Under the pieces are notes generated by a model, which saw only the letters and a list, made by a program, of their open reading frames with translations, was not told where the DNA came from and did not search any database. A program made the position numbers and the translations under genes. Below, piece after piece: positions 9,910 through 20,100 of a stretch of 64,000 bases of DNA. The number at the start of each line of letters is the position of its first letter. The stretch's first letter is position 1. Origin of the DNA: Eutreptiella sp. 'Long Island Sound 2002' (Eukaryota; Euglenozoa; Euglenophyceae; Eutreptiales; Eutreptiaceae); assembly GCA_964036045.1 (NCBI GenBank), contig OZ038381.1:125495708-125559707 (forward strand). Direction: 5' to 3'.

Positions 9910-9944
9910 CAGTACAAAAGTGTACCTGTTTCGGCCGCCTAAGA
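9910..9944 (-). repeat. Right terminal inverted repeat
   Basis: Reverse complement of 4404-4438 with one mismatch. It ends CCGCCTAAGA at 9944. The flank beyond (ATCTGCCCTGG) belongs to the coding relic that follows. Confidence 0.8.
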
Positions 9945-10920
9945 ATCTGCCCTGGTTTGGGCCCAGGACCTCATGGTCCGGCTGGAAGAATTTCATCTAC
10001 TGGGACGGTTGACTGGTCCGTACCCCTACAATGTGCTCGCACCTGGAGCTCCAATCGATTTGGTCAAGCTGGCGACGGTCTACCAGGCTAGCTTTTGGCA
10101 CGTCAGATACCACGACTTCCAAAAAGGAAATCCAGAAGGTTGCACGTCTTCCACCGACCAACGAAAGGTTCATCAACCTTTTTGCTTTCCAAGGTTGCAC
10201 ACATCTGACTCGACGCCTGGGAACTTCGAAGTACCTCATGTCCCCCAGGGAAAGTTGATATGACGGAGCACAGCACTGGCGTCCAGAGTTTCCTTATCGA
10301 AGGGATCTCTCCGTCGAGGAACGCGAGGAGGTCGCGTCCGGCGGTTCGGCCGCGAGCGACCCATTTAATCGCGATCCTGTCGACCTACGGTTCTTGCTGG
10401 CAGATTCGAACGCTTATCAGCATCACTTGGATATGCCGATGTCCAAGTTCCTCTCGGCGATTAACTCCTACTTCCAAGCTGCCCATCGACGGAATGTACA
10501 CTGTCGAGACCAAGTCTGCGACACTGTGATTGTGGACATGGCCTCTCCCCTTGTGACTGCGGAGGCGGTTCAAATTGCCCTGTAGAATACTCCCGCCGAC
10601 GGGCAGTACATGCATCGACATCTCCGTCGCCTCCAAGCCGATTCTCGAATGGACACTTTCGAGATCATTGATAGATAAGCCCTCGATCCTGGTGACCACG
10701 ACTTCAGCGTGATCATCGTTGCCAGGAGGCTCCCGATCGCCGACACCCCATGGTGGCGAGTTGACACGAGAACTGGTCAGTATTACTACAGCGATGCCGC
10801 CGGTTCTGGCTCGAGTCAGAAGTACTGTTGGACTACTGGCTGCCATGACGCACAGTCCTTCAAGACCACTCGTCAAACAGATCTGTGGGACCCTACTATC
10901 TGGTGGCAGTCGACCCTTTA
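9945..10920 (+). pseudogene. Retroelement-like coding relic, unassigned
   Basis: One plus frame runs from the TIR through stops near 10010 and at 10256-10258, continuing as WRPEFPYRRDLSVEEREEV and then DLRFLLADSNAYQHHLDMPM to a TAG at 10582-10584. A further frame (10709-10921) contains DTPWWRVDTRTGQYYY. Read-through without frameshift across the 10256 stop shows that it was once longer. No catalytic motif or zinc knuckle is visible. Together with 2978-4403 on the other side of the TIR element it may be one interrupted gag-like gene; the codon style is similar, but I cannot prove continuity. Confidence 0.4.
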
Positions 10921-10924
10921 GGAT

Positions 10925-11805
10925 TTGTATACCACCAAGTCGCAAACATGGGGACCTGGGACAGCTTCGAGCCCGACCAAAGCAGCCAGCATGGCAGAGA
11001 CACCAGACGCAGGAGCACAAATGGGTAGCGCACGACACGCGCTTGGGAGGCCGGACTGTCTGTCCCGGCCAAAGGCAAGGACAACAACGGAGACTGGCCC
11101 CAACCGGCCACAACGGCTCAACACATCCAATGGCAGGACAAGCCGACCATTAGGCAGCGAAGACAACGACCAACCAACAAAACCAGCCAAGCATACTGCT
11201 GGTGACAACATAACAACCTCACACCCAAACACGCCAAACTCTGGCGAGCCACAGCAAAACACAGCCGGCGGGAAATAAACAGCGTAGGCCACGGCCCCAG
11301 CGACCCAACGCGCCCGGCTACTCCCATGCAAGCCATAGCACAACCCCAGACAAGCCAACCAGCTGCGGCTACGACGATGGAGAACCAACACAACGCGCAG
11401 GGCACGGCCCTGTCGCAACACAATGAACACAAAATGCGACAGGCCGGCTGCAACGAACGCCAGAAACCACTGAGACGACAACATGGACAAAATCCTGCTG
11501 CATCGGTGCCAGCTGCAGCGCGACAGGCCGGACGACAAACAAGCTGACCATAAGGCGGCTAACGCAACCATGCACCAACAAAACCGGGGCAGAAACCATG
11601 ACCCAACAACAAACAGACCACACACATACCGGCAAAAACCAAACCAGCCGGGCATGCAAGGGTTGAAATGGGAAGGGCGCCCCGCCGATAGGCGACACCA
11701 CGGTGCGCCGCGCCCGCCGACAAACATACCCAGGGACACAACGAAACACTGCAACTCTATCATTCTACGACCGACCAATGAACGGCAACAAACTACTTCG
11801 AGCCC
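10925..11805 (-). repeat. Diverged copies of the 375-bp X repeat family
   Basis: Read on the minus strand this segment repeats the landmarks of the units at 51768-52135 and 54830-55930: an opening GTTTGTT with a nearby TTGGTCGGTCGT, then GTCGGCGGGCG..GGCGCACC, then GGCTGGTTTGG and GTGTGGTCTGTT. About two units are present and they are much more diverged than the other copies. The 298-codon minus-strand frame over it follows from a stop-poor GT-rich repeat, and I do not call it a gene. Confidence 0.6.
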
Positions 11806-12001
11806 CCACCCCACAAGGAGGTCACAAGCTGGACCGAGTCAGGAGGCGTGAGCATGCGTCATGTTATGCGAGTCTGGTAGCACGTGCTTCTTCAGGTCGT
11901 CTCACACCTACTGAAAATTAACCAAGGGGGGGATTGCCACCACAAAGGCCCCCGGCCCCTGGGTTCCGGAATCCGGAGGTTGATTAGGAGGTGCGATGGG
12001 A
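11806..12001 (+). repeat. Junction segment of the X family
   Basis: Contains GAGTCAGGAGGCGTGAG, GTAGCACGTGCTTCTTCA and CACACCTACTGAAAA, all found in reverse complement at 51600-51690. It links the 375-bp units to the conserved X end and so shows that they form one larger repeated unit. Confidence 0.65.
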
Positions 12002-12304
12002 CCCTCCCAGACGTATCATCTGCCCAAAAGCAGAGTAATTTAAGACCTTGGTTGAACATGGGTTACCTCTCTGGGAAGAACCCACTGTATGGTACTGCTC
12101 GCGGCGACCGCGCCCTTCCCCTACATCGAGGAGCCGCTTTGTGGGAACACGTGAAAGAAATAAAAAGATAGGCAAAATAAGACGAAAAACCTTTCTAAAT
12201 ACCTGTAAATAAAGCTAATTAGCACAGAAAACGGCTAGGCAAAAAAGCGCGCTGCGAAACGCGTTCAACCGCGATCGAAAAATTTTACGCTTTAAATAGT
12301 CGAA
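12002..12304 (+). repeat. X end, copy 1 (303 bp)
   Basis: Runs from CCCTCCCAGACGTATCATC to TTTAAATAGTCGAA. A copy of the same length lies at 14818-15120 in the same orientation, with only scattered differences. A shorter inverted copy is at about 51365-51510. The terminal half includes AAACCTTTCTAAATACCTG and GCGCGCTGCGAAACGCG. No coding capacity is recognised. Confidence 0.8.
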
Positions 12305-12330
12305 TAGAGGGGGTGGTGGGGGTGGGTGGG

Positions 12331-12892
12331 TATCTTCGGGAGCTCGGGATGCCTTCTTTGACATTGCAGGAAGAAGGTCTTACCAGGGGGACATCCTGTC
12401 CCTCCCACTGCCCTATGTCAGGTGCCTCTTGAGCCGCTCCCTCATGTGCTTGGGAAGGCATTGTCGCGGCCACCCGGTCCATGTGTCCCAGGTGGGAGGC
12501 TGTCCCCACATGTGTTCATGGGTAGGGCCACATGCCCCCTCTGTTGGGCGGCAGCTCTGGGGGCTGCCCAGCCGTGTGGAGTATCTCTCACCACAAGGGG
12601 TATTGCTCCCGCTAGTCTACGGTACGACCGCCTCAACCTCGTGGCTTCAGTTGCGGGGCCACTCTGCTTGGCAGGCGACCCCCTCCTGGACTGTGTACCG
12701 GCTCGCCTGTCACCAGTTGCGTCCATGGCTCCGGGTGACGTTTGCCATGGTCCCCGATGCAGCCTGGCCGGGCTCGGACCAGTGGCCCTGGAGTACCGCT
12801 CCTGCCACTGGCCCGGTGGGTCGGCTGGGTCGCCCCAGTGCGTCCGACCCATGGGGTGTTGGTTCTTTCCTGTCCTTCCGCCGCCCTACGTG
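12331..12892 (+). repeat. Module copy 1 of the TACC-tailed repeat family
   Basis: Starts TATCTTCGGGAGCTC. Landmarks in order: GGACATCCTGTCCCTCCCAC, TGCTTGGGAAGGCA, TGGGAGGCTGTCCCCACA, GGGCTGCCCAGCCGT and ACCACAAGGGGTATTGCTCC. The same landmarks occur inverted at 27390-27965, 31384-31963 and (partly) 44108-44350, and directly at 63863-64000. In every copy the TATCTTCGGG end abuts a GGTA/TACC-type simple repeat. Confidence 0.8.
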
Positions 12893-14582
12893 TGTGCAGT
12901 GTCCTGGACCACTTGGCTCCTGTTCACCGGTGTGTCCGCGTGGTTTGTGGTGTTGCGTGTGCGGTGTCCTGGGCCACTTGGCTCCTTTTCACCGGTGTGC
13001 CTGCTCGGTGTGTTATGTTGCGTGTGCGGTGTCCTGGGCCACTTGGCTCCCGTTCACCGCTGCGCCCGCTGGGTGTGTTATGTTGCGTGTGCCGTGTCCT
13101 GGGCCACTTGGCTCCTGTTCACCGGTGCGCCCGCTCGGTGTGTTGCTTTGCGTGTGCGGTGTCCTGGGCCACTTGGCTCCTGTTCACCGGTGTGTCCGCT
13201 CGGTGTGTTGTGTTGCGTGTGCGTCGTCCTGGGCCACTTGGCTCTTGTTCACCGGTGTGCCGGCGTGGTTTGCTGTGTTGTGTGTGCGGTGTCCTGGGCC
13301 ACTTGGCTTCTGTTCACCGGTGTGCCCGTTCGGTGTGTTGTGTTGTGCGTGCGGTGTCCTGGGCTACTTGGCTCCTGTTCACCGGTGTGCCCGCTTGGTG
13401 CGTTGTGTTGCGTGTGCGGTGTCCTGGGCCACTTGAATCCTGTTCACCTGTGCGCCCGCTCGGTGTGTTCCTTCGCCCGTGCGGTGTCCTGGGACGCCTG
13501 CTTCCTGCTCGAGGGTGCGCCCGCTCCGTCCCTTGCTTTGCTCGTGCGGTGTCCTGGGCCACTTGGCTCCTGTTCACCGGTGTGCCCGCTCGGTCGGTTG
13601 TTTTGCATGTGCAGTGTTTTGGGCCATTTGGCTCCTGTTCACCAGTGTGTCCGCTCGGTGTGTTTTCTTGCGCTCCTGTTCACCGGTGTGCCCACTTGGT
13701 GTGTTGTTTTGCGTGTGCGGTGTCCTGGGCCACTTGGCTCCTGTTCACCGGTGTGCCCGCTCAGTGTGTTGTGTTGCGAGTTCGGTGTCCTGGGCCACTT
13801 GGCTCCTGTTCACCGGTGCGCCCGCTCCGTCCTCTGCTTTGCTCGTGTGGTGTCCTGGGCCATTTGGCTCCTGTTCACCAGTGTGTCCGCTCGGTGTGTT
13901 TTTTTGCGTGTGCGGTGTCCTGGGCCACCTGGCTCCTCTTCACCGGTGTGCCCGCTCGGTGTGCTGTGTTGTGCCTGCCGTGTCCTGGGCCACTTGGCTC
14001 CTGTTCACCGGTGTGCCCGCTCCGTCCTTTGCTTTGCTTGTGCGGTGTCCTGGGCCACTTGGCTCCCGTTCACCGGTGTGCCCGCTCGGTGTGTTGTTTT
14101 GTGTGTGCGGTGTCCTGGACCTCCTGGCTCCTGTTCACCGGTGTGCCTGCTCGGTGTGTTGTGTTGCGTGTGCGGTGTCCTGGGCCACTTGGCTCCTGTT
14201 CACCGGTGTGCCCGCTCGGTGTGTTGTTTGGCGTGTGCGGTGTCCTGGGCTTCCTGGCTCCTGTTCACCGGTGTGCTCGCTCGGTGTGTTGTGTTGTGTG
14301 TGCGGTGTCCTGGGCCACTTGGCTCCCGTTCACCGGTGTGCCCGCTCGGTGTGTTGCTTTGCGTGCGCGGTGTCCTGGGCCACTTGGCTCCCGTTCATCG
14401 GTGTGCCTGCTCAGTGGGTTGTGTTGCGCGTGCGGTGTCCTGGGCCCGTTGGCTGCTGTTCACCGGTGTGCCCGCTCGGTGGGTTCTGTTGCGTGTACGG
14501 TGTCCCGGGCTGCTTGGCTCCTGTTCCCCAGTGTGCTCGCTCTGTGTGCTGTGCTTTGGGTTGCGCGTGTGGTGTTGCGTGG
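12893..14582 (+). repeat. 65-bp tandem array 1, about 26 units
   Basis: The unit begins CCTGGGCCACTTGGCTCCTG, continues with the palindromic CACCGGTG and ends GTGTGCGGTGT; counted over a typical unit it is 65 bases. Because 65 is not a multiple of three, each frame repeats every 195 bases (65 residues), and the plus strand is open in all three frames. This gives overlapping frames of 758, 705 and 385 codons rich in Cys, Val and Leu. The overlap of all three frames is strong evidence against real proteins. Confidence 0.85.
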
Positions 14583-14604
14583 GCGGGGGTCGCTGCGGGG
14601 CGCT

Positions 14605-14758
14605 CACTCGTCCATCCGGACGGCGGCTGTTCGTAGCCGGCAGGGGCTGGGTACCCTCCGGACGCGCACTCGTCCATCCGGACGGCGGCTGTTTGTAGCC
14701 GGTAGGGGCTGGGTACCCTCCGGGCGCGCACTCGTCCATCCGAACGGCGGCTGGTGTT
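14605..14758 (+). repeat. 62-bp tandem repeats (2.5 units)
   Basis: Units begin CACTCGTCCATCCGGACGGC at 14605, 14667 and 14729 and include GGGGCTGGGTACCCTCCGG. Inverted, more diverged relatives lie at about 16940-17110, on the inner side of array 2. Confidence 0.8.
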
Positions 14759-14817
14759 GCTTAGCACCTGTTCCTGTGCCGTGGTTCGGTGCGCGTTGTG
14801 CGCGCTCTCCGGGGTTG

Positions 14818-15120
14818 CCCTCCCAGACGTATCATCCGCCCAAAAGCAGAGGAATTTAAGACCTTGGTTGAACATGGGTTACCTCTCTGGGCAGACCCCA
14901 CTGTATGGTACTTCTCGCGGCGACCGCGCCCTTCTCCCACATCGAGGAGCCGCTTTGTGGGAACACGTGAAAGAAATAAAGAGACAGGCAAAATAAGACG
15001 AAAAACCTTTCTAAATACCTGAAAATACAGCTAATTAGCACAGAAAACGGTTAGGCAAAAAGGCGCGCTGCGAAACGCGTTCAACTGCGATCAAAAATTG
15101 TTACGCTTTAAATAGTCGAA
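14818..15120 (+). repeat. X end, copy 2 (303 bp)
   Basis: Direct repeat of 12002-12304 of equal length. The two copies bracket the plus-strand array arm. Beyond 15120 the sequence continues with ACTATAACGCCGTAAG, which copy 1 lacks. Confidence 0.8.
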
Positions 15121-15495
15121 ACTATAACGCCGTAAGTACCGTAATGCAAAGAGGAGCATAACGCCGTGCTCCTCGTCGCCAAATGAGCCGTTTACACAAA
15201 AAAAACGCGTCGCGAGCAGCGCGTAAGACTCGAAAAATAATTGTCTAAGAGGCCGTGCCTCTACACTCGCTGCCTCTCGCATTCTTTTAGTCTCCATGTA
15301 CCTCTTCCTTCCTGTTTGCGCTCTTCTCTCACCGTTTGCCCACTGTCGCACTGCAGGCTGTAGCAACAGAGAACAAGGAGCCAAGGTTGGTAAGACTGCA
15401 GACACCAGGAACAGCAACAAGGCGATGAACACGACCGACGTGGAGCAACGGCCAACGGCAGCGTCATGGAGGTCGACGGGTATGACGTAAGACAA
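15091..15495 (-). CDS. Doubtful 134-codon ORF with one hydrophobic segment
   Basis: The minus-strand frame starts MSYVIPVDLHDAAVG, has one long hydrophobic stretch (VVFIALLLFLVSAVLPTL, residues about 22-39) that could be a signal anchor, and then a basic part. Its 3' end runs into the X end. No family is recognised, and no neighbour suggests a role. The hydrophobic run may be chance, as the region is repetitive. Reported only because it is one of the few frames here outside tandem repeats. Confidence 0.2.
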   Translation of the reverse strand: MSYVIPVDLHDAAVGRCSTSVVFIALLLFLVSAVLPTLAPCSLLLQPAVRQWANGERRAQTGRKRYMETKRMREAASVEARPLRQLFFESYALLATRFFCVNGSFGDEEHGVMLLFALRYLRRYSFDYLKRNNF

Positions 15496-15599
15496 AAATA
15501 TGTGGCTGGTGTTGCCGCGTGTGTAGCGTTGCGTATAACGTTAATTAGAATCTTCAAAAATGGAAAACCATCTTTACAGGTTTTGCAGAGGTTTTTAAA

Positions 15600-16140
15600 G
15601 GAAGAAGAAACAAACAAACACCACCAGCAAGGCAGAACACACAGAAGGACACCACCAAGCACCAGCAGAGCCTGACAACACAGCACCACAAGGCAGCACA
15701 GCACCACAGGACACAGCACGGGGCAGCAGGGCACCACGACACACCGCAGCACACGACAGGGCAACACCAGGGACGCTACGAACAACCAGAAACCACAGGC
15801 AGCACCACAGGTCACCGATCAACAAAACAAAAGCAACAGAGCACAGCACTGGGAAGCAACACAGGCGTGCCAGCAGAGCACAGCACAGCGCCACACGGAA
15901 GGCACCGCAAAACACAGCACGGGGAAGAACAAGCGACACACTGCAAGACTGCGCGGCACCGCACCACAGAAGAGGGCAGAGAACAAACAAACACCACCAG
16001 CACAGCAAAACAGACAGCAGGGCACCACGGCACAGCACCACGCGGAAACACAGTACCACAGGACACAGCACAGGGAGTAGGGCACCACAACAAGCCACAG
16101 CACGCGACAGGGCAGCAGGCCACGCCGTGAGGTAGGGACA
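15600..16140. repeat. CAC/CAG-rich repeats with a spacing near 375 bp
   Basis: CAAACAAACACCACCAGCA occurs at about 15612 and about 15987, followed in each case by similar CACCACAGGACACAGCACRGGG-type text. Low complexity gives open minus-strand frames rich in Cys, Val and Leu that I do not call genes. Similar text recurs at about 63730-63850. Confidence 0.55.
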
Positions 16141-16590
16141 CTAGCGACAAAATAAACCATTAAAAGACAACGACGGACAGCAACCAACAGCCAGAAACAA
16201 CAGGCAACAGCACACGGCACCAGCTAGCGCAAACGAGCCAACGGAGCGCCACACAGCAAGAGACAACGCACACAACAGCACAACGCAGGACAGGCGGCGC
16301 AGCAGAACAGCACAGCACCCCAGGAGAGAGCACAAAACCGGACCAAGCAGTAGCAACAGACCCAACAAAAAAGGCAGCAGGAGGGGGGCGGGGCGGCAGA
16401 GCAGGACAAGCCGACACAACCAACGCAACGCAGCACAACGCAGTGGACAAGACCACCGGACGACACAGCGCACCACGACACCACACAACACCAAAGAAAA
16501 CACCACAACACTAAACAATGCACGACGACACCACACACGACGAAACACCCCACACAACAACACGGCGAAGCAAGGCCCCGCAAAACACGA
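16141..16590. other. Low-complexity AC-rich spacer
   Basis: A run of CAACA/GCACA text between two repeat blocks. There is no supported gene; the minus-strand frames reflect base composition only. Confidence 0.5.
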
Positions 16591-16935
16591 GAAAGGAAAG
16601 AATAAGAAGAGGGGGGGGCGGGCAGCCGGAAAGCGCCCAGGCCCCAGTCATCCCAGGCCGAAAACAACGGAAAAGCGGAGACTAAGGGGGCGCAAAAGAA
16701 ACAAAAAATAAGAGAGTGCGGGGGGGAGCAACCACAAGGCGCAAAGGCCCATGACAGCCAGGGCCGGAAACAACGGAAGAACAAATGCAAGGCAGCGCAA
16801 CAGAAAAACAAAACACACACACACACACCAAGGGCACAGGCAGCCCGAAGGGGTCCAGAAGAGAAGCGGAACGGCAACAGGAATGGGGAGGCGCACCAGA
16901 ACGCGCCCAATAGGCCCGCACGATCGACCCGGGCA
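16591..16935 (-). repeat. Repeats of about 95 bp and an adjoining block, shared with 62.7-63.0 kb
   Basis: The text GGCCGGAAACAACGGAA..GCGGAGAC..GGGGGCGCA..GAGCAACCACAA appears about twice here and twice at 62690-62880. Next to it lies GAGGCGCACCAGAACGCGCCC-like sequence (about 16885-16905), matched at 62963-62984. The shared order of blocks shows the two loci carry the same composite repeat. Confidence 0.6.
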
Positions 16936-16939
16936 CGAC

Positions 16940-17110
16940 AAACAAGCCACCAGCCGCCGTCCGGAGGGACGCGTGCGCGCTCGGCAGCAAACCTGGCCCC
17001 TGCCGGCTACATAACAGCCACCGTCAGGATGGAGGTGTGCGCGCCAAGAGGGTACCCAGCGCCTGGCGGCTACGAAACAGCGGTCGTTCGGATGGTCGAG
17101 TGCGCGCCCA
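16940..17110 (-). repeat. Inverted, diverged 62-bp repeats
   Basis: On the minus strand this matches the 62-bp units at 14605-14758 (TCCGGACGGCGGCTG-like and GGGTACCCTC text). It forms the inner cap of array 2, mirroring the arrangement of array 1. Confidence 0.65.
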
Positions 17111-20100
17111 GCAGCGACGCCCCGCACACGCAACACAGCACACCAAGCGAGCACACCGGTGAACAGGAGCCAAGTGCTCAAGGATGCTGCAAACGCAACA
17201 CAGCACGCTGACGGTATACACCGGTGAACAGGAGCCAAGTGGCCCGGGACACCGCACACACAGCACAACACACGGCGCGTGCACACCAGTGAACAGGAGC
17301 CAAGTGGCCCAGGACGCCGCACATGCAACCCAAAATACCGAGGGTAAACATTAGTGAACTGGAGCCAAGTTGCCCAGTACACCGCTCATGAAGCACAACA
17401 CGCGGTGCGTACACACCGATGAACAGGAGCCAAGTGGCCCAGGACACCGCACACCAAACACAACACGCCGCGCGTACACAACAGTGCACAGGAGCCAAGT
17501 GGCGCAGGAGACCGCACACGCAACACAACAGGCCGAGCGTACACACCGGTGTACAGGAGCCAAATGGCCCACGACACCGCACACAGAGCACGACACACCG
17601 AGTGGGCACACCGGTGAACAGGAGCCAAGTGGCCCAGGACACCGCAGACACAGCACAACACACAGAGCGTACACACCGGTGAACAGGAGCCAAGTGGCGC
17701 AGGACACCGCACACGCAACACAACACGCCGAGCGTACACACTGATGAAGAGGAGCCAAGTGGCCCAGAACACCGCACATACAGCAGTACACTGCGAGCGG
17801 GCACACCGGTGAACAGGAGCCAAGAGGCCCAGAGAACCGCACACGCAACACAACACGCCGAGCGTACAGACCGGTGAACACGAGCCGAGTGGTTCCAGAC
17901 ACCACACACACAGCACAACACACCGAGCGGACACACTGGTGAACAGGAGCTAAGCGGCCCAGGACACCGCACATACAGCCCAACACACGGAGCGGGCCGA
18001 ACGGTGAACAAGTGCCAAGTTGCCCAGGTCAGCGCACATGCAACACAACATGCCCAGCATACACACCGGTGATCAGGAACCAAGTTGCCAAGGACACCAC
18101 ACACACAGTACAACACACCAAGCGGACACACCAGTGAACCAGAGTTAAGCAGCCTACGACACCGCACTTACAGCACAACACACCGAGCGGGCACAACGGT
18201 GAACAGGAGCCAAGTGGCCCAGGACGCCGCACATGCAGCACAACACACAGTGCGTGCACACCGGTGATCAGGAGCCAAGTGGCCCAGGACACTGCATATG
18301 CAACTCAACACGCCGTCCTTACACACTGGTGCACAGGAGCCAAGTGGCGCAGGACACGGCACACACATAACAACACACACAGCGTGCACACTGGTCAATA
18401 GGAACCAAGTGCCCCAGGACACCGCACACGCAACACAACACGCCAGGCGTATGCACCAGTAAACAGGAGCTAAGCGGCCCAGGACACCGCACGCAAAACA
18501 CAACATGCCCAACGTACATGCAGCACAACAGGCCGTGCGTACACACCGGTGAACAGGAGCCAAGTGGTGCAGGACACCGCACACGCAACACAACACGCCA
18601 AGCGTACAAATTCAAATAGGGGCCAGATGGCCCAGGACACCGCACATACAGCACATCACACCGAACGGACAGACCTCTGAACAGGAGCCAAGTGGCCCGG
18701 AACACCGCACATGCCACACAACACAACGAGCGTACACAGCCGTGAACAGGAGCCAAGTGGCTCAGGACAGCGCACACGCAACACAACACGACGAACGTAC
18801 GCACCGGTGAAAAGGAGCTAAGCGGCCCCAGGTACCGCACATACAGCACAAAACACTGAGCAGGCACACCGGTGAAGAGGAGCCAAGTGACCAAGGACAC
18901 CGCACACGCCACACAACAGGCCGAGCATACACACCGGTGGACATGAGCCGAGCGGCCCTGGACACCACACACAGGGCACAACACACCGAGCGGGGACACC
19001 AGTGAACAGGAGCCAAGTGGCCCAGGACACCGCACATACAGCACAACACAGCGAGCGGGCACACTGCCGAACAGGAGCCAAATTGCCCAGGATACTGCAC
19101 ATACAGCACACCACACCGAGCAGGCACGCCGGTGAACAGGAGCCAAGTTGCCCAGAACACCGCACACACAGCAAAACACCCTGAGCGTGCACACCAGTGA
19201 ACAGGAGCCAAGTTGCCCAGGCCACCGCTGATGCAGCACAACACGCGGTGCGTACACATCGATGAACAGGAGCCAAGTTGCCCAGGACACCGCACACGCA
19301 ACTCAACACACCGATCGTGCACACCGCTGAACAGGAGCCAAGTGGTCCAGGACACTGCACACGCAACACTACACGCCGAGCGTACAAGCCAGTGAACAGG
19401 AGCCAGGTGGCTGAGGACACTGCACACACAACACAACACGCCGAGCATACACACTGATGAACAGTAGTCAAGTGGCCAAGGACACCCCACATACAGCAGT
19501 ACACAGCGAGAAGGCACACCGGTGAACAGGAGCCAAGAAGCCCAGGTCAGCGCACACGCAACACCACACGCCGAGCATACCCACCGCTGAACAGGAGCCA
19601 AGTGGCCCAGGTCCGCGGACACGCAACACAACATGCCCAGCATACACACCGGTGAACAGGAACCAAGTTGCCCAGAACACCACACACACAGCACAACACA
19701 CCGAGCGGGCACACCAGTGAACCGGAGTCATGCGGCCCAGGAAACCGCAAATACAGGACAACACACCGAGCGGGCACAAAGTTGAACAGGAGCCAAGTGG
19801 CCCAGGACACCGCACATACAGCACAACACACCGACCGGGCCCAACGGTGAACAGGAGCCAAGTGGCCCAGGACGCCCCATACGCAACACAACACGCCGAG
19901 CCTAAACACTGGTGAGCAGGAGCCATGTGGCCCAGGACGCCGCACATGCAGCACAACAGGCCGTGCGTACACACCGGTGAACAGGGGCCAAGTGGCCCAA
20001 GACACCGCAGATGCAACTCAACACGCCCGCGCGTACACACAGCTGCACAGGAGCTAAGCGGCCCAGGACACCGCAGGCAAAACACAACATGGCGAACGCA

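Larger units (their letters stand above)
4404..9944 (-). mobile_element. Putative DNA transposon with 35-bp terminal inverted repeats
   Basis: The two ends are a 35-bp inverted repeat differing at one position (4404-4438 against 9910-9944). Inside, the minus strand carries a long coding region with strong intron signals and several in-frame stops. Short hairpins with a GCGAG-NN-CTCGC core lie near both ends and inside inferred introns. Long matched termini around a single internal gene are the hallmark of class II DNA transposons. I could not recognise a transposase superfamily, and no clear target-site duplication is visible next to the TIRs (left flank ACCAAAG, right flank ATCTGCC). An alternative is that the inverted ends belong to flanking repeats, but the coding relics on both outer sides argue for an insertion. 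Confidence 0.6.
12305..14760 (+). repeat. Composite repeat arm (plus): module, 65-bp array, 62-bp repeats
   Basis: From left to right: a G/T-rich tail (12309-12330), a 0.57-kb module, about 26 units of 65 bp, and two and a half 62-bp units. The same parts occur in inverted order at 16940-27965. It sits exactly between two direct copies of the X end. Confidence 0.7.

Noticed and set aside
12422-14859. ORFs of 758, 705 and 385 codons encoding Cys/Leu/Val-rich repeat proteins
   Set aside because: All three frames of the same strand are open over one 65-bp tandem array; the peptides are three phase-shifted readings of one DNA repeat, with no start context or independent domain.
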